A stretch of 64,000 nucleotides of DNA. Source: Allorhizobium pseudoryzae. GTDB lineage: Bacteria; Pseudomonadota; Alphaproteobacteria; Rhizobiales; Rhizobiaceae. The translations under genes and the position numbers were made by a program. Under the pieces are notes generated by a model. It did not search any database, was not told the origin of the DNA, and saw only the letters and a list, made by a program, of their open reading frames with translations. Of the stretch, positions 37,635-46,944 are shown one piece after another (the first letter of the stretch is position 1; each line of letters opens with the position of its first letter). The stretch covers positions 248,001 to 312,000 of the forward strand of contig NZ_CP049241.1 in NCBI RefSeq assembly GCF_011046245.1. Reading direction: 5' to 3'.

Positions 37635-38891
37635 TCAAACCGCGATCTGGTCCAGTGGCGCGCGGGCCTGCTCGAAGGACCGCAGCGCGGCTTCGCGCTT
37701 GCCGATGTAATCGCGATGATGCGGCACCGCATCGCGCTTCTTCTTGAGCTGCACCTGGAAGATGAAGAAGTTTTCGTGGGTAAAGGCCATTTCAGAGCCG
37801 GCCAGATAGAATTCCCACATGCGGAAGAAGCGTTCGTCATAGAGCGCCAAAACCTCGGCCTTGCGGGCCAGAAACCGTTCCCGCCAGTGGCGAAGGGTAT
37901 GGGCGTAATGCATCGGCAGGATTTCGAGGTCGGACACCAGAAGCCCGGCCTTTTCGATATGCGGCAGCACTTCCGACAAGGCCGGAATATAGCCACCCGG
38001 AAAGATGTATTTCTCGATGAAGGGATTGGTGACGTAAGGGATGGTCGGCTGGCCGATCGAATGCAGGATCATCACCCCGTCCTCGGCGAGCACCTCGTTC
38101 ACCTTGCGGAAGAAGTTCGCATAGTTGGTGCGGCCGACATGTTCAAACATGCCGACCGAGACGATGCGGTCAAACGTCACTTCAGGTTTCAGCGTGCGGT
38201 AGTCCTGCAGCTGGAACCGCACCTTGCCGTGCAGGCCGCGATTTTCGACCCGCTGGCGCGACACCTTCAGCTGCTCTTCGCTGAGCGTGATACCGGTGAC
38301 GTCAACGCCGGAGGTTTCCGCGAGATAAAGCGCCATGCCACCCCAGCCGGAGCCGATTTCCAGCACCCGCTGGCCGGGTTCCGGCATCAACTTGGCGGCG
38401 ATGTGGCGTTTCTTGGCAAGCTGCGCCTCATCGAGCGTAATGCCCGGCGGGTTGAAATAGGCGCAGGAATATTGCCAGTCCTGATCGAGAAACAGCGAGA
38501 AGAGACGGCCGTCGAGATCGTAATGATGGGCGACATTGCGCCGGTTGTGGTTGATCGGCACACGATTGCGGAACAGCGACGCGCCGATGCGCAACAAGCC
38601 GCGCCAGACCATGCCGAAGGTCAGGCCTTCGCTCAGCGTGTTATCCTTCACCAGCGCGAGGAATTCGTAGATGTCCCCCTCGTCGATGAGGAGCCGGCCC
38701 TCCATGTAGAGCTCGCCGAGCTTCAAGGCCGGATCGGCGGCAAGTTCCTCTTCGGCTTGCGTGTCGGTGAAGCGGATGGTGACCGTGCGGCCTCCACCTC
38801 TGCCGAAGGTCTCCTCTCCTGACGGTCCTCGGACCGTCAGCGAGCCGATCTTGATGATTTTGGCAACCAGAGTACGAAGCGACGAGGCCAT
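37635..38891 (-). CDS. cfa: Cyclopropane-fatty-acyl-phospholipid synthase
   Basis: Adds a methylene bridge from S-adenosylmethionine across double bonds of membrane phospholipid acyl chains, usually in stationary phase or acid stress. The 418 residues have an N-terminal lipid-contact region, NVAHHYDLDGRLFSLFLD, YSCAYF, the SAM motif VLEIGSGWGG (176-185), GMFEHVG, and the C-terminal HYAHTLRHWRERF. All are typical of CFA synthases. ATG 38891 follows GGAAGGTGG; a TTG at 38906 is in frame but poorer. It lies 89 bases after the start of ubiA on the same strand and reads toward it. Confidence 0.94.
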   Translation of the reverse strand: MASSLRTLVAKIIKIGSLTVRGPSGEETFGRGGGRTVTIRFTDTQAEEELAADPALKLGELYMEGRLLIDEGDIYEFLALVKDNTLSEGLTFGMVWRGLLRIGASLFRNRVPINHNRRNVAHHYDLDGRLFSLFLDQDWQYSCAYFNPPGITLDEAQLAKKRHIAAKLMPEPGQRVLEIGSGWGGMALYLAETSGVDVTGITLSEEQLKVSRQRVENRGLHGKVRFQLQDYRTLKPEVTFDRIVSVGMFEHVGRTNYANFFRKVNEVLAEDGVMILHSIGQPTIPYVTNPFIEKYIFPGGYIPALSEVLPHIEKAGLLVSDLEILPMHYAHTLRHWRERFLARKAEVLALYDERFFRMWEFYLAGSEMAFTHENFFIFQVQLKKKRDAVPHHRDYIGKREAALRSFEQARAPLDQIAV

Positions 38892-38987
38892 ATCCACCTT
38901 CCGCAATACTAAGCTTGACTTACTAAACCAAATTTAACGCCTTCGCCGCGGCTGGCAAGTCCAATTCGACTGAAAAAATGCACAAGG

Positions 38988-39022
38988 AAAAGCCCTGCCG
39001 AACCGGGTTCGACAGGGCTTTT
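38988..39022 (-). terminator. Terminator of tex
   Basis: AAAGCCCTG(T)CGAACCCGGTTCG(G)CAGGGCTTT forms a long stem with one internal mismatch and a tiny loop, ending in a short T-run on both strands. It lies about 23 bases after the tex stop. Confidence 0.85.
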
Positions 39023-39044
39023 GTCACCACAGCAAAGAGAGATC

Positions 39045-41375
39045 TCAGCGCTTCTTCATGGCTTCTGCGAGCGCTGCCCCGAGGCCGCCCAGCTGGCTGC
39101 CACCATCCGACTTCTGCGGTTTGGCCTGCGCATGGCGCATGGGATTGCCGGCGCCCGGTGCACGGCTTTCCCGCATCGAGGCAGGCGCCGCTTCGCCGCC
39201 ATCCTTGCGCATGGTGAGCCCGATGCGCTTGCGCTTCACATCGACTTCGACGACGCGGACCTTCACCACATCGCCGGCCTTCACCACCTCATGCGGGTCC
39301 TTGACGAAACGATCCGCAAGCTGGGAAACGTGGACGAGGCCGTCCTGGTGGACGCCGATATCAACGAAGGCGCCGAAAGCGGCGACGTTCGTGACCGTGC
39401 CTTCCAAAAGCATGCCGACCTTCAAATCGCTGATCTCGTCCACCCCGTCGGCAAAGGTCGCGGTCTTGAAGCTCGGACGCGGGTCACGGCCCGGTTTTTC
39501 GAGCTCGGCGAGAATATCCTTCACCGTCGGCAGGCCGAACTGCTCGTCGACGAACTGCCTGGGATCAAGCCGCTTCAGGGCGGCACTGTCACCCATCAGG
39601 TCGCGCAGGTCACGACCGCAGGCGGCGACGATCTTCTTCGCCACGCCATAGGCTTCCGGGTGAACGGCGGAGGCATCGAGCGGCTCCTTGCCGTTCGGGA
39701 TGCGCAGGAAGCCGGCGCATTGTTCGAAGGTGCGGGCGCCAAGGCGCGCCACTTTCAAGAGTTCCTTGCGGCTGGCAAACGGACCGTTCTGGTCGCGATG
39801 GATGACGATCGCATCGGCAATCGAGCGGCTGAGGCCGGCGACGCGTGCCAGAAGCGGCGAGGAGGCCGTGTTGAGATCGACGCCGACCGCGTTCACCGCA
39901 TCTTCGACCACGGCGTCCAGCGAGCGCGACAATTTTCCCTGATCCACATCGTGCTGGTACTGGCCGACGCCGATCGACTTCGGCTCGATCTTGACGAGTT
40001 CGGCCAGCGGATCCTGAAGGCGGCGGGCGATGGAGACGGCACCGCGCAACGAGACATCGAGGTTCGGGAATTCGGCAGCGGCCAGTTCCGAGGCGGAATA
40101 AACGGACGCGCCGGCTTCCGAGACGATGACCTTGGTCGGTTTCGTGCCGCCGGCGGGGGCGGGAAGCTGGGCCAGCATGTCGGCCACCAGCTTTTCCGTC
40201 TCTCGGCTGCCGGTGCCGTTGCCGATAGCGATCAGGTCCACCTTGTGCTTGCGGATGAGGCTTGCAAGCTCCGCCTGCGTTCCGCGCACATCGTTCTTCG
40301 GCGGGAAGGGATAGACGGTCGTCGTCTCGACCAGCTTGCCGGTGCCATCGACGACGGCCACCTTGACGCCGGTGCGGATGCCGGGATCAAGGCCCATGGT
40401 GGCCCGCGAACCGGCGGGTGCTGCGAGCAGCAGGTCCTTCAGGTTACGGGCAAAGACGCGGATCGCCTCTTCTTCCGAGCGCTCGCGCAGTTCGCGCATC
40501 AGGTCGAGCGACAGCGACATGGAAAGCTTCACGCGCCAGGTCCAGCCCGCGACTTCCATCAGCCAGCGGTCGGCCAGACCCTTCTCGCCGATCTGGAAGG
40601 CGCCTGCGATCATCCGGTGCGTCGGCTTGATCGGTGACGGATCGTCCTGGTCCACCTCGATCGTCAGCGTCAGCACTTCCTCGTTCCAGCCGCGCAGCAT
40701 GGCAAGCGCCCGGTGGCCCGGGGTCGTGGCCCAGCGTTCGGAATGGTCGAAATAGTCGGAAAACTTGGCGCCGGCCTCCTGCTTGCCATCCACCACTTTG
40801 GCCCGCAGCGTTGCGGTGTCGCGCATATACTGGCGCAGGCGGCCGAGAAGATCGGCGTTTTCGGTGATGGTTTCGGCCACGATGTCACGCGCGCCCTCGA
40901 GGGCGGCCTTCACATCCGCCACTTCGGCGGAGAGATAGGTGTCCGCGAGTTTCGCCGGATCGGCGGCGCGATCGGCCCAGAGCGCATCGGCCAGAGGGCC
41001 GAGACCGCGCTCGCGGGCGATCTCCGCCTTGGTGCGGCGCTTCGGCTTGTAGGGCAGATAGAGATCTTCGAGTTCCGCCTTGGTGGTGGCGCGGGCGATC
41101 TTCAGCGACAGCTCGTCGGTCATCTTGCCCTGGCCGGCAATGCTGTCAACGATGGAGGTGCGGCGGGCCTCCAGTTCGCGCAGATAGACGAGCCGTTCGG
41201 AAAGATTGCGCAACTGCGTGTCATCCAGCCCGCCGGTGACTTCCTTGCGGTAGCGCGCAACGAAGGGAACGGTTGCGCCTTCGTCCAGAAGACCGATCGC
41301 GGCAACGGCCTGCTCCGGCCGTGCATTGATCTCGGCGGCGATGGTTGCGGCAATGGATTTGATGTCGGCGGCCAT
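39045..41375 (-). CDS. tex: Tex family transcription/RNA-binding protein
   Basis: A 776-residue nucleic-acid-binding protein of the Tex/Spt6-like family. In order: an N-terminal helical domain ([23 protein letters not shown]), the YqgF-like RNase H fold ([21 protein letters not shown]), helix-hairpin-helix segments ([39 protein letters not shown]), and a C-terminal S1 domain ([20 protein letters not shown] to RKRIGLTMR), then a short basic tail. Tex proteins affect transcription and RNA turnover and toxin expression in some pathogens. ATG 41375 has AGGA six bases upstream. Confidence 0.94.
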   Translation of the reverse strand: MAADIKSIAATIAAEINARPEQAVAAIGLLDEGATVPFVARYRKEVTGGLDDTQLRNLSERLVYLRELEARRTSIVDSIAGQGKMTDELSLKIARATTKAELEDLYLPYKPKRRTKAEIARERGLGPLADALWADRAADPAKLADTYLSAEVADVKAALEGARDIVAETITENADLLGRLRQYMRDTATLRAKVVDGKQEAGAKFSDYFDHSERWATTPGHRALAMLRGWNEEVLTLTIEVDQDDPSPIKPTHRMIAGAFQIGEKGLADRWLMEVAGWTWRVKLSMSLSLDLMRELRERSEEEAIRVFARNLKDLLLAAPAGSRATMGLDPGIRTGVKVAVVDGTGKLVETTTVYPFPPKNDVRGTQAELASLIRKHKVDLIAIGNGTGSRETEKLVADMLAQLPAPAGGTKPTKVIVSEAGASVYSASELAAAEFPNLDVSLRGAVSIARRLQDPLAELVKIEPKSIGVGQYQHDVDQGKLSRSLDAVVEDAVNAVGVDLNTASSPLLARVAGLSRSIADAIVIHRDQNGPFASRKELLKVARLGARTFEQCAGFLRIPNGKEPLDASAVHPEAYGVAKKIVAACGRDLRDLMGDSAALKRLDPRQFVDEQFGLPTVKDILAELEKPGRDPRPSFKTATFADGVDEISDLKVGMLLEGTVTNVAAFGAFVDIGVHQDGLVHVSQLADRFVKDPHEVVKAGDVVKVRVVEVDVKRKRIGLTMRKDGGEAAPASMRESRAPGAGNPMRHAQAKPQKSDGGSQLGGLGAALAEAMKKR

Positions 41376-41483
41376 GGATCGTCCTGCTTTGCTGTTTGCC
41401 CGGACCATAACGGCAGATCGTGGCAAGGCAACGCCGCAAGCGGCGATTCCACAGGCTTGGGCGTGCTGAGTAGCAGTCCAACC

Positions 41484-41513
41484 AACAAAAAACCCCGCCG
41501 AAGCGAGGTTTTT
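41484..41513 (-). terminator. Orphan terminator with UUCG tetraloop
   Basis: On the minus strand, GAAAAACC(T)CGC - TTCG - GCG(G)GGTTTTTT is a textbook intrinsic terminator closed by a C(UUCG)G loop. The stable loop exists only in this orientation, so it ends minus-strand transcripts, yet no protein gene lies upstream on that strand before purD. Confidence 0.85.
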
Positions 41514-41700
41514 CAGACACTTCATCCAGTTTGCGATCACCAGATAAAGTGGCCGCCCAAGGGCGGACTTAATTGCCGGAGCGACCGGCGACAGACCTAA
41601 TATGGGTTGTCTTCGAACATATGTCGATTAGCGTTGCCGGAATGAGCTTCTTTTTCCAATAACGAGAAACTTAGTTTAGTTGCTACCGCTTGCGAGAACG
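41514..41700 (-). ncRNA. Candidate small RNA
   Basis: Minus-strand stretch ending at the orphan terminator above. It contains a GC hairpin (CCGCCC / GGGCGG near 41553-41567) and a longer nested dyad at 41585-41640 (CCGGC / GCCGG outside, CTAAT / ATTAG inside). No open frame of note covers it. The 5' end is a guess; no clear promoter was found. This is inference from the terminator and structure only, and I match it to no named rhizobial RNA. Confidence 0.35.
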
Positions 41701-41733
41701 CTCACAGCAAGGGCGATCAACACGGTATTGCGG

Positions 41734-41762
41734 CTTGACCTTTTGGCTCCCTCCCCTTAACC
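41734..41762 (+). promoter_or_regulatory. Likely purD promoter
   Basis: CTTGAC (41734-41739) matches the alphaproteobacterial -35 exactly; after a 17-base spacer the -10 position reads TTAACC, a weak match. It lies about 40 bases before the GTG of purD. Confidence 0.45.
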
Positions 41763-41801
41763 GCGCAGGCATTCCACTCTGCGACAACAAAGGGGCGAGA
41801 C

Positions 41802-43067
41802 GTGAAGGTTCTTCTGATTGGGTCCGGCGGCCGTGAGCATGCGCTGGCCTGGAAACTGGCACAGTCCCCCCTGCTCTCCAAGCTCTATGCGGCGCCAGGC
41901 AATCCCGGCATTGCCGAAGAGGCGGAACTTGTCTCGCTGAATGTCGAGGATCATCAGGCCGTGATTGCCTTCTGCCGCGACAAGGCGATCGATCTCGTCG
42001 TCGTTGGCCCGGAGGCACCGCTGGTGGCGGGGCTTGCGGATGATCTGCGTGCGGCGGGTTTTGCCGTCTTTGGCCCCTCCAAGGCGGCCGCCCAGCTGGA
42101 AGGCTCCAAGGGTTTCACCAAGGATATCTGCGCGCGCTACAACATTCCGACCGGCGCCTATCAGCGGTTCACGGCTGCCGAGCCGGCGAAAGCCTATATC
42201 CGCGCTGAGGGCGCGCCGATCGTCGTCAAGGCCGATGGGCTTGCCGCCGGCAAGGGCGTGACGGTGGCGATGACGCTCGACGAGGCGCTTGCTGCCGTCG
42301 ATGACTGTTTTGCCGGCGCCTTTGGTGCAGCCGGTGCCGAAGTGGTGGTGGAGGCCTTTCTGGACGGCGAGGAGGCAAGCTTCTTCTGCCTTTCCGACGG
42401 CAAGACGGCGCTTGCCCTCGCCACCGCCCAGGACCACAAGCGCGTCGGCGATGGCGATACCGGCCCGAACACCGGCGGCATGGGCGCCTATTCTCCAGCC
42501 CCGGTGATGACGCCCGACATGGTGGAGCGCACGATGAAGGAGATCATCGAGCCGACCATCCGCGGCATGGCAGAGAGCGGTCATCCCTTCACCGGCGTCT
42601 TCTTCGCCGGGCTGATGATCACCGCCAAGGGGCCGGAACTCATCGAATACAATGTCCGCTTCGGCGATCCGGAATGCCAGGTGCTGATGATGCGGCTGAA
42701 GAGCGACCTTCTGCCGATCCTTCACGCGGCCGCCACCGGCACGCTCAATCAGGTGAGCGCCGAATGGCGCGACGAGACGGCGCTCACCGTCGTGATGGCC
42801 TCCAAGGGCTATCCCGGCTCTTACAACAAGGGGACGCCGATCGCCCATCTGCCGGACGCGACCGATGGCGCCAAGGTTTTCCATGCCGGCACGGCGCTGA
42901 AAGACGGGCAGTTGGTGGCAACCGGCGGCCGTGTGCTGAACCTGACCGCCATGGCGCCGACCGCAGCCGAAGCCCAGGCGAAGGCCTATGCCCTGGTGGA
43001 CCAGGTGGAATGGGACAACGGCTTTTGCCGCCGCGACATCGGCTGGCGCGCGATCGACCGCCACTGA
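41802..43067 (+). CDS. purD: Phosphoribosylamine--glycine ligase
   Basis: GAR synthetase, the second step of purine synthesis: joins glycine to phosphoribosylamine with ATP. The 421 residues form the PurD ATP-grasp layout: [17 protein letters not shown] at the N-terminus, [30 protein letters not shown], the catalytic [20 protein letters not shown] loop, and VRFGDPECQ with the C-terminal GRRD-like end ([11 protein letters not shown]). The start is GTG 41802 after AGGGGCGAG. It is transcribed divergently from tex and the candidate small RNA, and followed 122 bases later by a small secreted-protein gene. Confidence 0.96.
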   Translation: MKVLLIGSGGREHALAWKLAQSPLLSKLYAAPGNPGIAEEAELVSLNVEDHQAVIAFCRDKAIDLVVVGPEAPLVAGLADDLRAAGFAVFGPSKAAAQLEGSKGFTKDICARYNIPTGAYQRFTAAEPAKAYIRAEGAPIVVKADGLAAGKGVTVAMTLDEALAAVDDCFAGAFGAAGAEVVVEAFLDGEEASFFCLSDGKTALALATAQDHKRVGDGDTGPNTGGMGAYSPAPVMTPDMVERTMKEIIEPTIRGMAESGHPFTGVFFAGLMITAKGPELIEYNVRFGDPECQVLMMRLKSDLLPILHAAATGTLNQVSAEWRDETALTVVMASKGYPGSYNKGTPIAHLPDATDGAKVFHAGTALKDGQLVATGGRVLNLTAMAPTAAEAQAKAYALVDQVEWDNGFCRRDIGWRAIDRH

Positions 43068-43189
43068 GGGCCCGCGAAAACGGGACATTTAACCCTTCGT
43101 TAACCCCGTCCCCTGACCGGTTGGAAAGGAAGCTGGCGTAACATCATGGTCTGACCGACTGGCTCCAACCCATGTGGGGAGTGGATACG

Positions 43190-43681
43190 ATGTACAGCCA
43201 ACTTCTGACGATCCTCGTCCTCGCCGCCGCCTCGCCGGCCGCGGCCTCTTCGATCGAGAAACTGTCGACGATCCCGATTGCCAACCCGGAGAGCGTGGTG
43301 GAGATCCGCTGCGCGGCTTGCGACGAGATACCCCGCACCATCAAGGAGCCGACTTACAAGGTGCCGGAGCTGCAGGGCGAGGAGCAAAGGCTGGAACTTC
43401 AGGTGCGCAACGGAAAACCGGCCCTGCTGCGCACCGAAGCCTTGATGGGCGGTTCGCCGGTCACCTTCGTCAGCCTGAATCCGGTGTTCATCGAGAACGA
43501 GCGCAGCGCCATTGCGGGCCGCAGCGGAGCGCCGATGAAGGGTGATGGTGTCGATATGCAGGCCACCACATCGGCGGTCAGTTCCGAAACCGCGGCGGAT
43601 CCGGCGCTTCCGAAACTGCTACCCGCCGACGCGGCGCCACCGCCGGATTTTTCCGGGCTTGACCTGCGCCCCGGCCACTGA
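43190..43681 (+). CDS. Small secreted protein, possibly HPE1-like
   Basis: A 163-residue exported protein. The signal peptide [20 protein letters not shown] is followed by SIEKLSTIPIANPESVVEIR, a cysteine pair (CAAC), YKVPELQGEEQRLELQ and RTEALMGGSPVTFVSLNP, and a Pro/Ala-rich tail. The core resembles proteins annotated in rhizobia as plant virulence effector HPE1-like (named after a Liberibacter protein); this is remembered similarity, and the name does not prove effector activity. ATG 43190 has GGGGAG eight bases upstream; an ATG at 43172 is in frame but lacks one. Confidence 0.7.
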   Translation: MYSQLLTILVLAAASPAAASSIEKLSTIPIANPESVVEIRCAACDEIPRTIKEPTYKVPELQGEEQRLELQVRNGKPALLRTEALMGGSPVTFVSLNPVFIENERSAIAGRSGAPMKGDGVDMQATTSAVSSETAADPALPKLLPADAAPPPDFSGLDLRPGH

Positions 43682-43918
43682 GGCCAAGAGAAGGCCGTTG
43701 ATCGCCGTTCGGTCAACGGCATCTTCAAGGTGTATTTTTCAACTCGCCTCAATCAATACTACCTTAATTAGAGAATTATAAAAATATTTAGTATTTTTGC
43801 CCATAATCACGAATGGGATGCGCTGTAGTATCCGTCTAGCGCAGGATGCGCCGTTCATTCACGCAGCACCATCACACGGGACACGGTCCAACGCGATGGC
43901 ACAATCGGCGGTGACCCT

Positions 43919-45748
43919 ATGAGAAACATGAAGATTTCCCTCCAGCTGTTCCTGCTGGTCGGCGCGATGATGGCGGTCTTTGCCGCCATGACCTATTACC
44001 AAGTCCGCTCCTCGACGGCTGCCATCTACCATGAGCGCTACGAGATGCTGCGGACGCAGGTGGAAACGGCGCTTTCCGTTCTGAAGGACTACAACGACCG
44101 TGCCGCGAAGGGCGAGTTCAGCCAGGAGGACGCACAAAAGCGTGCCTACGACATGCTGAACAAGATGCGCTTCGAGCCGGACGGTTATTTCTTCGGCTAT
44201 GACTACGACGTCAAGATGATCTTCCACCCGACGTCTCCGGATGTCGGCAAGAGCAACAAGGGCAAGCCCGATGCGAATGGCTTTGCTTATCGCGACGAGC
44301 TGGTCCGGCTCGGCCAGATTGGCGGCGGTTATGTGGAGTTCCTCGGCCCGAAACCCGGCAAGGACCCGAATGACCGCACGTATCCGAAAGCCTCCTATGC
44401 CAAGGCGTTCGAGCCGTGGAAGATCATTATCGTCACCGGCCTCTATACCGATGACCTCAGGGCCGAGGTGCGCGACACGATCATCAAGACCGTCGGCGCT
44501 TCTGTAGCGCTGTTCCTGGCGGCGCTGGCCGGCGCCTATTTCGTCATCCGCGGTATTACCAGACCGCTGAACGCCATTCACGATGCTCTGGGTGCCGTGG
44601 CCGACGAGAACACGACGATCGCCATTCCGCATACCGACATGCGCAACGAGATCGGCAAGATGGCAAAGGCCACCGCGGCGCTGCAGGACAAGGTGCGTGA
44701 ACGCCACGCCATGGCCGCCCGCGAAAAGGAGCAGGAAGCCCAGCTGAATGCCGAGCGCGAGCAACGCGCGGAGCGGGACCACCAGGAGGCGCAAGCCCAG
44801 GCGCATGTGGTGGCCACCATCGGCCAGGCGCTGGAACGGTTGTCGCAGGGCGATCTGACCGTCCGGTGCGCGGATCTCGGGGCGAAATATGCCGGCCTGC
44901 GGCACAATTTCGACGACGCCCTCTCCCGCCTCGAACAGGCGATGAGCCGCGTGAACCTGAAGGGCAACGACATCGGCGTATCCAAGGAAGAAATCCGCCG
45001 CGCTTCGAGCGAGCTTGCCCAGCGTACCGAACGCCAGGCGGCCAATCTGGAGGAAACCTCCGCCGCGCTCGACGAGCTGACGGTTGCGGTGCGCCAGACG
45101 GCGGATGGCGCCAAGGAAGCCGCCCAGCGGGTGCAGTCCATCAGCGGCGAAGCCCGGCAGAGCGATACGATCGTTGAACAGGCAATCGGCGCGATGAGCG
45201 GCATCGAGCAGTCCTCGGCCGAGATCACCAAGATCATCGGCGTCATCGACGAGATTGCCTTCCAGACGAACCTCCTGGCGCTGAACGCCGGCGTGGAAGC
45301 GGCGCGTGCCGGCGAAAGCGGCAAGGGTTTTGCCGTCGTGGCGCAGGAAGTGCGTGAACTCGCCCAGCGCTCCGCGGCCGCCGCCAAGGAGATCAAGGAC
45401 CAGATTTCCCGCTCCTCCGGCCAGGTGGAGCAGGGCGTGCAACTGGTGGCCCAGGCCGGCGAGGCGCTGAAGCGCATCTCCAGCCAGATCGAAAGCGCCA
45501 ACCAGGTCGTCTCCCGCATCGCCCACAGCGCGCAAGAGCAGGACACGACGCTGCGGTCCATCTCGTCTTCGCTGAACCAACTGGACCAGGCGACGCAGCA
45601 GAATGCCGCGATGGCCGAGGAAACCACCGCTTCGGCAGAAGTGCTGGCCAACGATACCGGCGACCTTTTGGACCTGATCCGCGGTTTCCGCACGGCGGAC
45701 GCCGGCGGGCTCGCCGGCATGGCCCAGCAGATGCGCCGGGCCGGCTGA
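43919..45748 (+). CDS. Methyl-accepting chemotaxis protein with single Cache domain
   Basis: A 609-residue chemoreceptor. TM1 lies near residues 8-28 ([17 protein letters not shown]). The periplasmic sensor (about 30-180) is a single Cache (sCache_2) domain with [17 protein letters not shown] and [15 protein letters not shown]; members often bind small organic acids. TM2 is near 190-212, then HAMP and a signalling domain with [24 protein letters not shown]. Unlike the receptor at 15242 it has no NWETF-like tail (it ends MRRAG). ATG 43919 is used; ATG 43928 is also possible. The upstream gap is AT-rich and promoter-like. A terminator follows at 45772. Confidence 0.93.
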   Translation: MRNMKISLQLFLLVGAMMAVFAAMTYYQVRSSTAAIYHERYEMLRTQVETALSVLKDYNDRAAKGEFSQEDAQKRAYDMLNKMRFEPDGYFFGYDYDVKMIFHPTSPDVGKSNKGKPDANGFAYRDELVRLGQIGGGYVEFLGPKPGKDPNDRTYPKASYAKAFEPWKIIIVTGLYTDDLRAEVRDTIIKTVGASVALFLAALAGAYFVIRGITRPLNAIHDALGAVADENTTIAIPHTDMRNEIGKMAKATAALQDKVRERHAMAAREKEQEAQLNAEREQRAERDHQEAQAQAHVVATIGQALERLSQGDLTVRCADLGAKYAGLRHNFDDALSRLEQAMSRVNLKGNDIGVSKEEIRRASSELAQRTERQAANLEETSAALDELTVAVRQTADGAKEAAQRVQSISGEARQSDTIVEQAIGAMSGIEQSSAEITKIIGVIDEIAFQTNLLALNAGVEAARAGESGKGFAVVAQEVRELAQRSAAAAKEIKDQISRSSGQVEQGVQLVAQAGEALKRISSQIESANQVVSRIAHSAQEQDTTLRSISSSLNQLDQATQQNAAMAEETTASAEVLANDTGDLLDLIRGFRTADAGGLAGMAQQMRRAG

Positions 45749-45771
45749 GACAACCATCCCCCGACACCCAG

Positions 45772-45800
45772 AACGCCGGCTCGACAAGGGCCGGCGTTTT
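45772..45800 (+). terminator. Terminator of the Cache chemoreceptor gene
   Basis: A 9-bp stem (AACGCCGGC / GCCGGCGTT) with a 9-base loop followed by TT, 24 bases after the stop. It may serve the convergent DUF523 gene too. Confidence 0.8.
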
Positions 45801-45805
45801 GCGTT

Positions 45806-46294
45806 TCAGGAGGCGAGATGTGCTGCCAGCGCCTCGATCTCAGACGGCGCGTAGACGACGATGCCGTGCCGTTTCAGCAGCGCTGCGGTGACACCGTGGC
45901 CGGCGTGTTTCACACCGCCAAATGACCCGTCATAGATGGAGAGCGACCCGCAGGAGGGGCTGCCGTCAATCAGCAGCGCAACCGTGCAGCCGTTTGCCTC
46001 AGCCAGACCCAGCGCCTTCTCCGCACCGGCGACAAAGGCCGCGGTCACATCGCCACCCGTGACTTCGAGCACGCGGGCATGACCCGCCAGCACATCATGC
46101 CCGTTCATGCCCTTTTCGATCTCGGCCGGCGGGCGCGGCACGCTCATGCCGCCGGCAAGCTCCGGACAGAAAGGCACAAGCCACCCCTCGCCTTTCCACG
46201 CCTCGATCCACGGATGGACGAGCGGTTTTCCCTTGCCGTCATAGCGCACGGGCTGGCCGAGCAGACAGGCGCTGATGAGAATTTTGGGAGGCAT
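45806..46294 (-). CDS. DUF523 domain protein
   Basis: A 162-residue cytoplasmic protein of the DUF523 (YbbK-like) family. It begins PPKILISACLLGQPVRYDGK, the conserved cysteine-containing opening, followed by PFCPELAGGMSVPRPPAEI, and has GSPSCGSLSIYDGSF in the centre; the three cysteines are conserved features of the family, whose activity is unknown to me. ATG 46294 lies four bases after the parE stop, so the gene looks like the third member of the parD-parE operon, or reads through from it. Longer in-frame starts would overlap parE. Confidence 0.85.
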   Translation of the reverse strand: MPPKILISACLLGQPVRYDGKGKPLVHPWIEAWKGEGWLVPFCPELAGGMSVPRPPAEIEKGMNGHDVLAGHARVLEVTGGDVTAAFVAGAEKALGLAEANGCTVALLIDGSPSCGSLSIYDGSFGGVKHAGHGVTAALLKRHGIVVYAPSEIEALAAHLAS

Positions 46295-46298
46295 GGGG

Positions 46299-46598
46299 TT
46301 ATTCGTCCAGATGGCGGGGGACGTCGGCGCGCTCGTGGAGAATGCGGACAACTTCGACCGTGCCGTCATCGAGAATGGCATAAAAGATCAAGTGCGAACC
46401 GGCGCGGCGTCGGCGATAGTCCGACCGTATTGATGGGACGTCGATCCCCGCGAAGGGGTGACGGCCAATCTCGGCGATCATCTCCAGGATCTGCTTCAGG
46501 TAGCGCTCTGCCTGGGCTTCGGACCATCGATCCCGTGTCTGGTCGCCAATATCGACGAAATCTCGTTGCGCAGACGGGCGAAGACGAACCTCAACCAC
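46299..46598 (-). CDS. parE: ParE/RelE family toxin
   Basis: A 99-residue toxin of the RelE/ParE superfamily. It has the family pattern: VEVRLRPSAQRDFVDIGDQT at the N-terminus, RPFAG-like RHPFAGIDVP in the middle, and the C-terminal strands HLIFYAILDDGTVEVVRILHERAD. ParE-type toxins poison DNA gyrase; RelE-type cut mRNA. The HERAD ending favours ParE. The start is GTG 46598, overlapping the last eight bases of the antitoxin gene, the usual arrangement. Confidence 0.92.
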   Translation of the reverse strand: MVEVRLRPSAQRDFVDIGDQTRDRWSEAQAERYLKQILEMIAEIGRHPFAGIDVPSIRSDYRRRRAGSHLIFYAILDDGTVEVVRILHERADVPRHLDE

Positions 46599-46842
46599 GG
46601 CTCGTCCATCTGGCGCGAACGGATCTCATCAGCTCTTCCGGGTCGAAAGGAACTGAAGGTCCGCTATTCTCCCCCTCGATCAAGGCATTGCGCAGCCATT
46701 CCAGCTTTCGCTGATCCTCTTCCAAGAGCCGCAGCCCTGCTTCGACGACATCCTGCGGCGAGGAAAAGCGTCCGCTTTCCACCTGTTCCTCGACAAAGCG
46801 GTCGAGCGGTTCAACCAAAGTGACTTGAAACGGCTTGTTCAT
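46591..46842 (-). CDS. parD: ParD family antitoxin
   Basis: An 83-residue antitoxin. An N-terminal ribbon-helix-helix DNA-binding segment (VTLVEPLDRFVEEQVESGRF, then SSPQDVVEAGLRLLEEDQRK) precedes an acidic, flexible tail (EGENSGPSVPFDPEELM) that would wrap the toxin. It should repress its own operon together with ParE. ATG 46842 follows GGAGG. The pair lies directly downstream of glyS, on the same strand, after the glyS terminator. Confidence 0.92.
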   Translation of the reverse strand: MNKPFQVTLVEPLDRFVEEQVESGRFSSPQDVVEAGLRLLEEDQRKLEWLRNALIEGENSGPSVPFDPEELMRSVRARWTSRG

Positions 46843-46910
46843 GCAAAGCCTCCAGCGCTGAGCCTGATGGCCTCAGTCTATCACAGATATCGGACAGGCT
46901 GGAAGTGGAT

Positions 46911-46937
46911 AGGAAAGACCCCGCCGGAGCGGGGTCT
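46911..46937 (-). terminator. Terminator of glyS
   Basis: AGACCCCGC / GCGGGGTCT, a perfect 9-bp stem with a TCCG loop on the minus strand followed by TTCCT, directly after the glyS stop. Confidence 0.85.
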
Positions 46938-46944
46938 GGAAGGA

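Larger units (their letters stand above)
41376..41801. other. 426-base gap between divergent tex and purD
   Basis: Contains a strong terminator (41484-41513), a structured stretch proposed as a small RNA on the minus strand (about 41514-41700), and a promoter-like element for purD (41734-41762). No protein gene is visible. Confidence 0.6.

Noticed and set aside
41514..41700. 6S RNA identity for the candidate sRNA
   Set aside because: Length is compatible and there is a long dyad, but I could not trace the central-bubble structure, and the location does not match the usual ygfA linkage; left unnamed.
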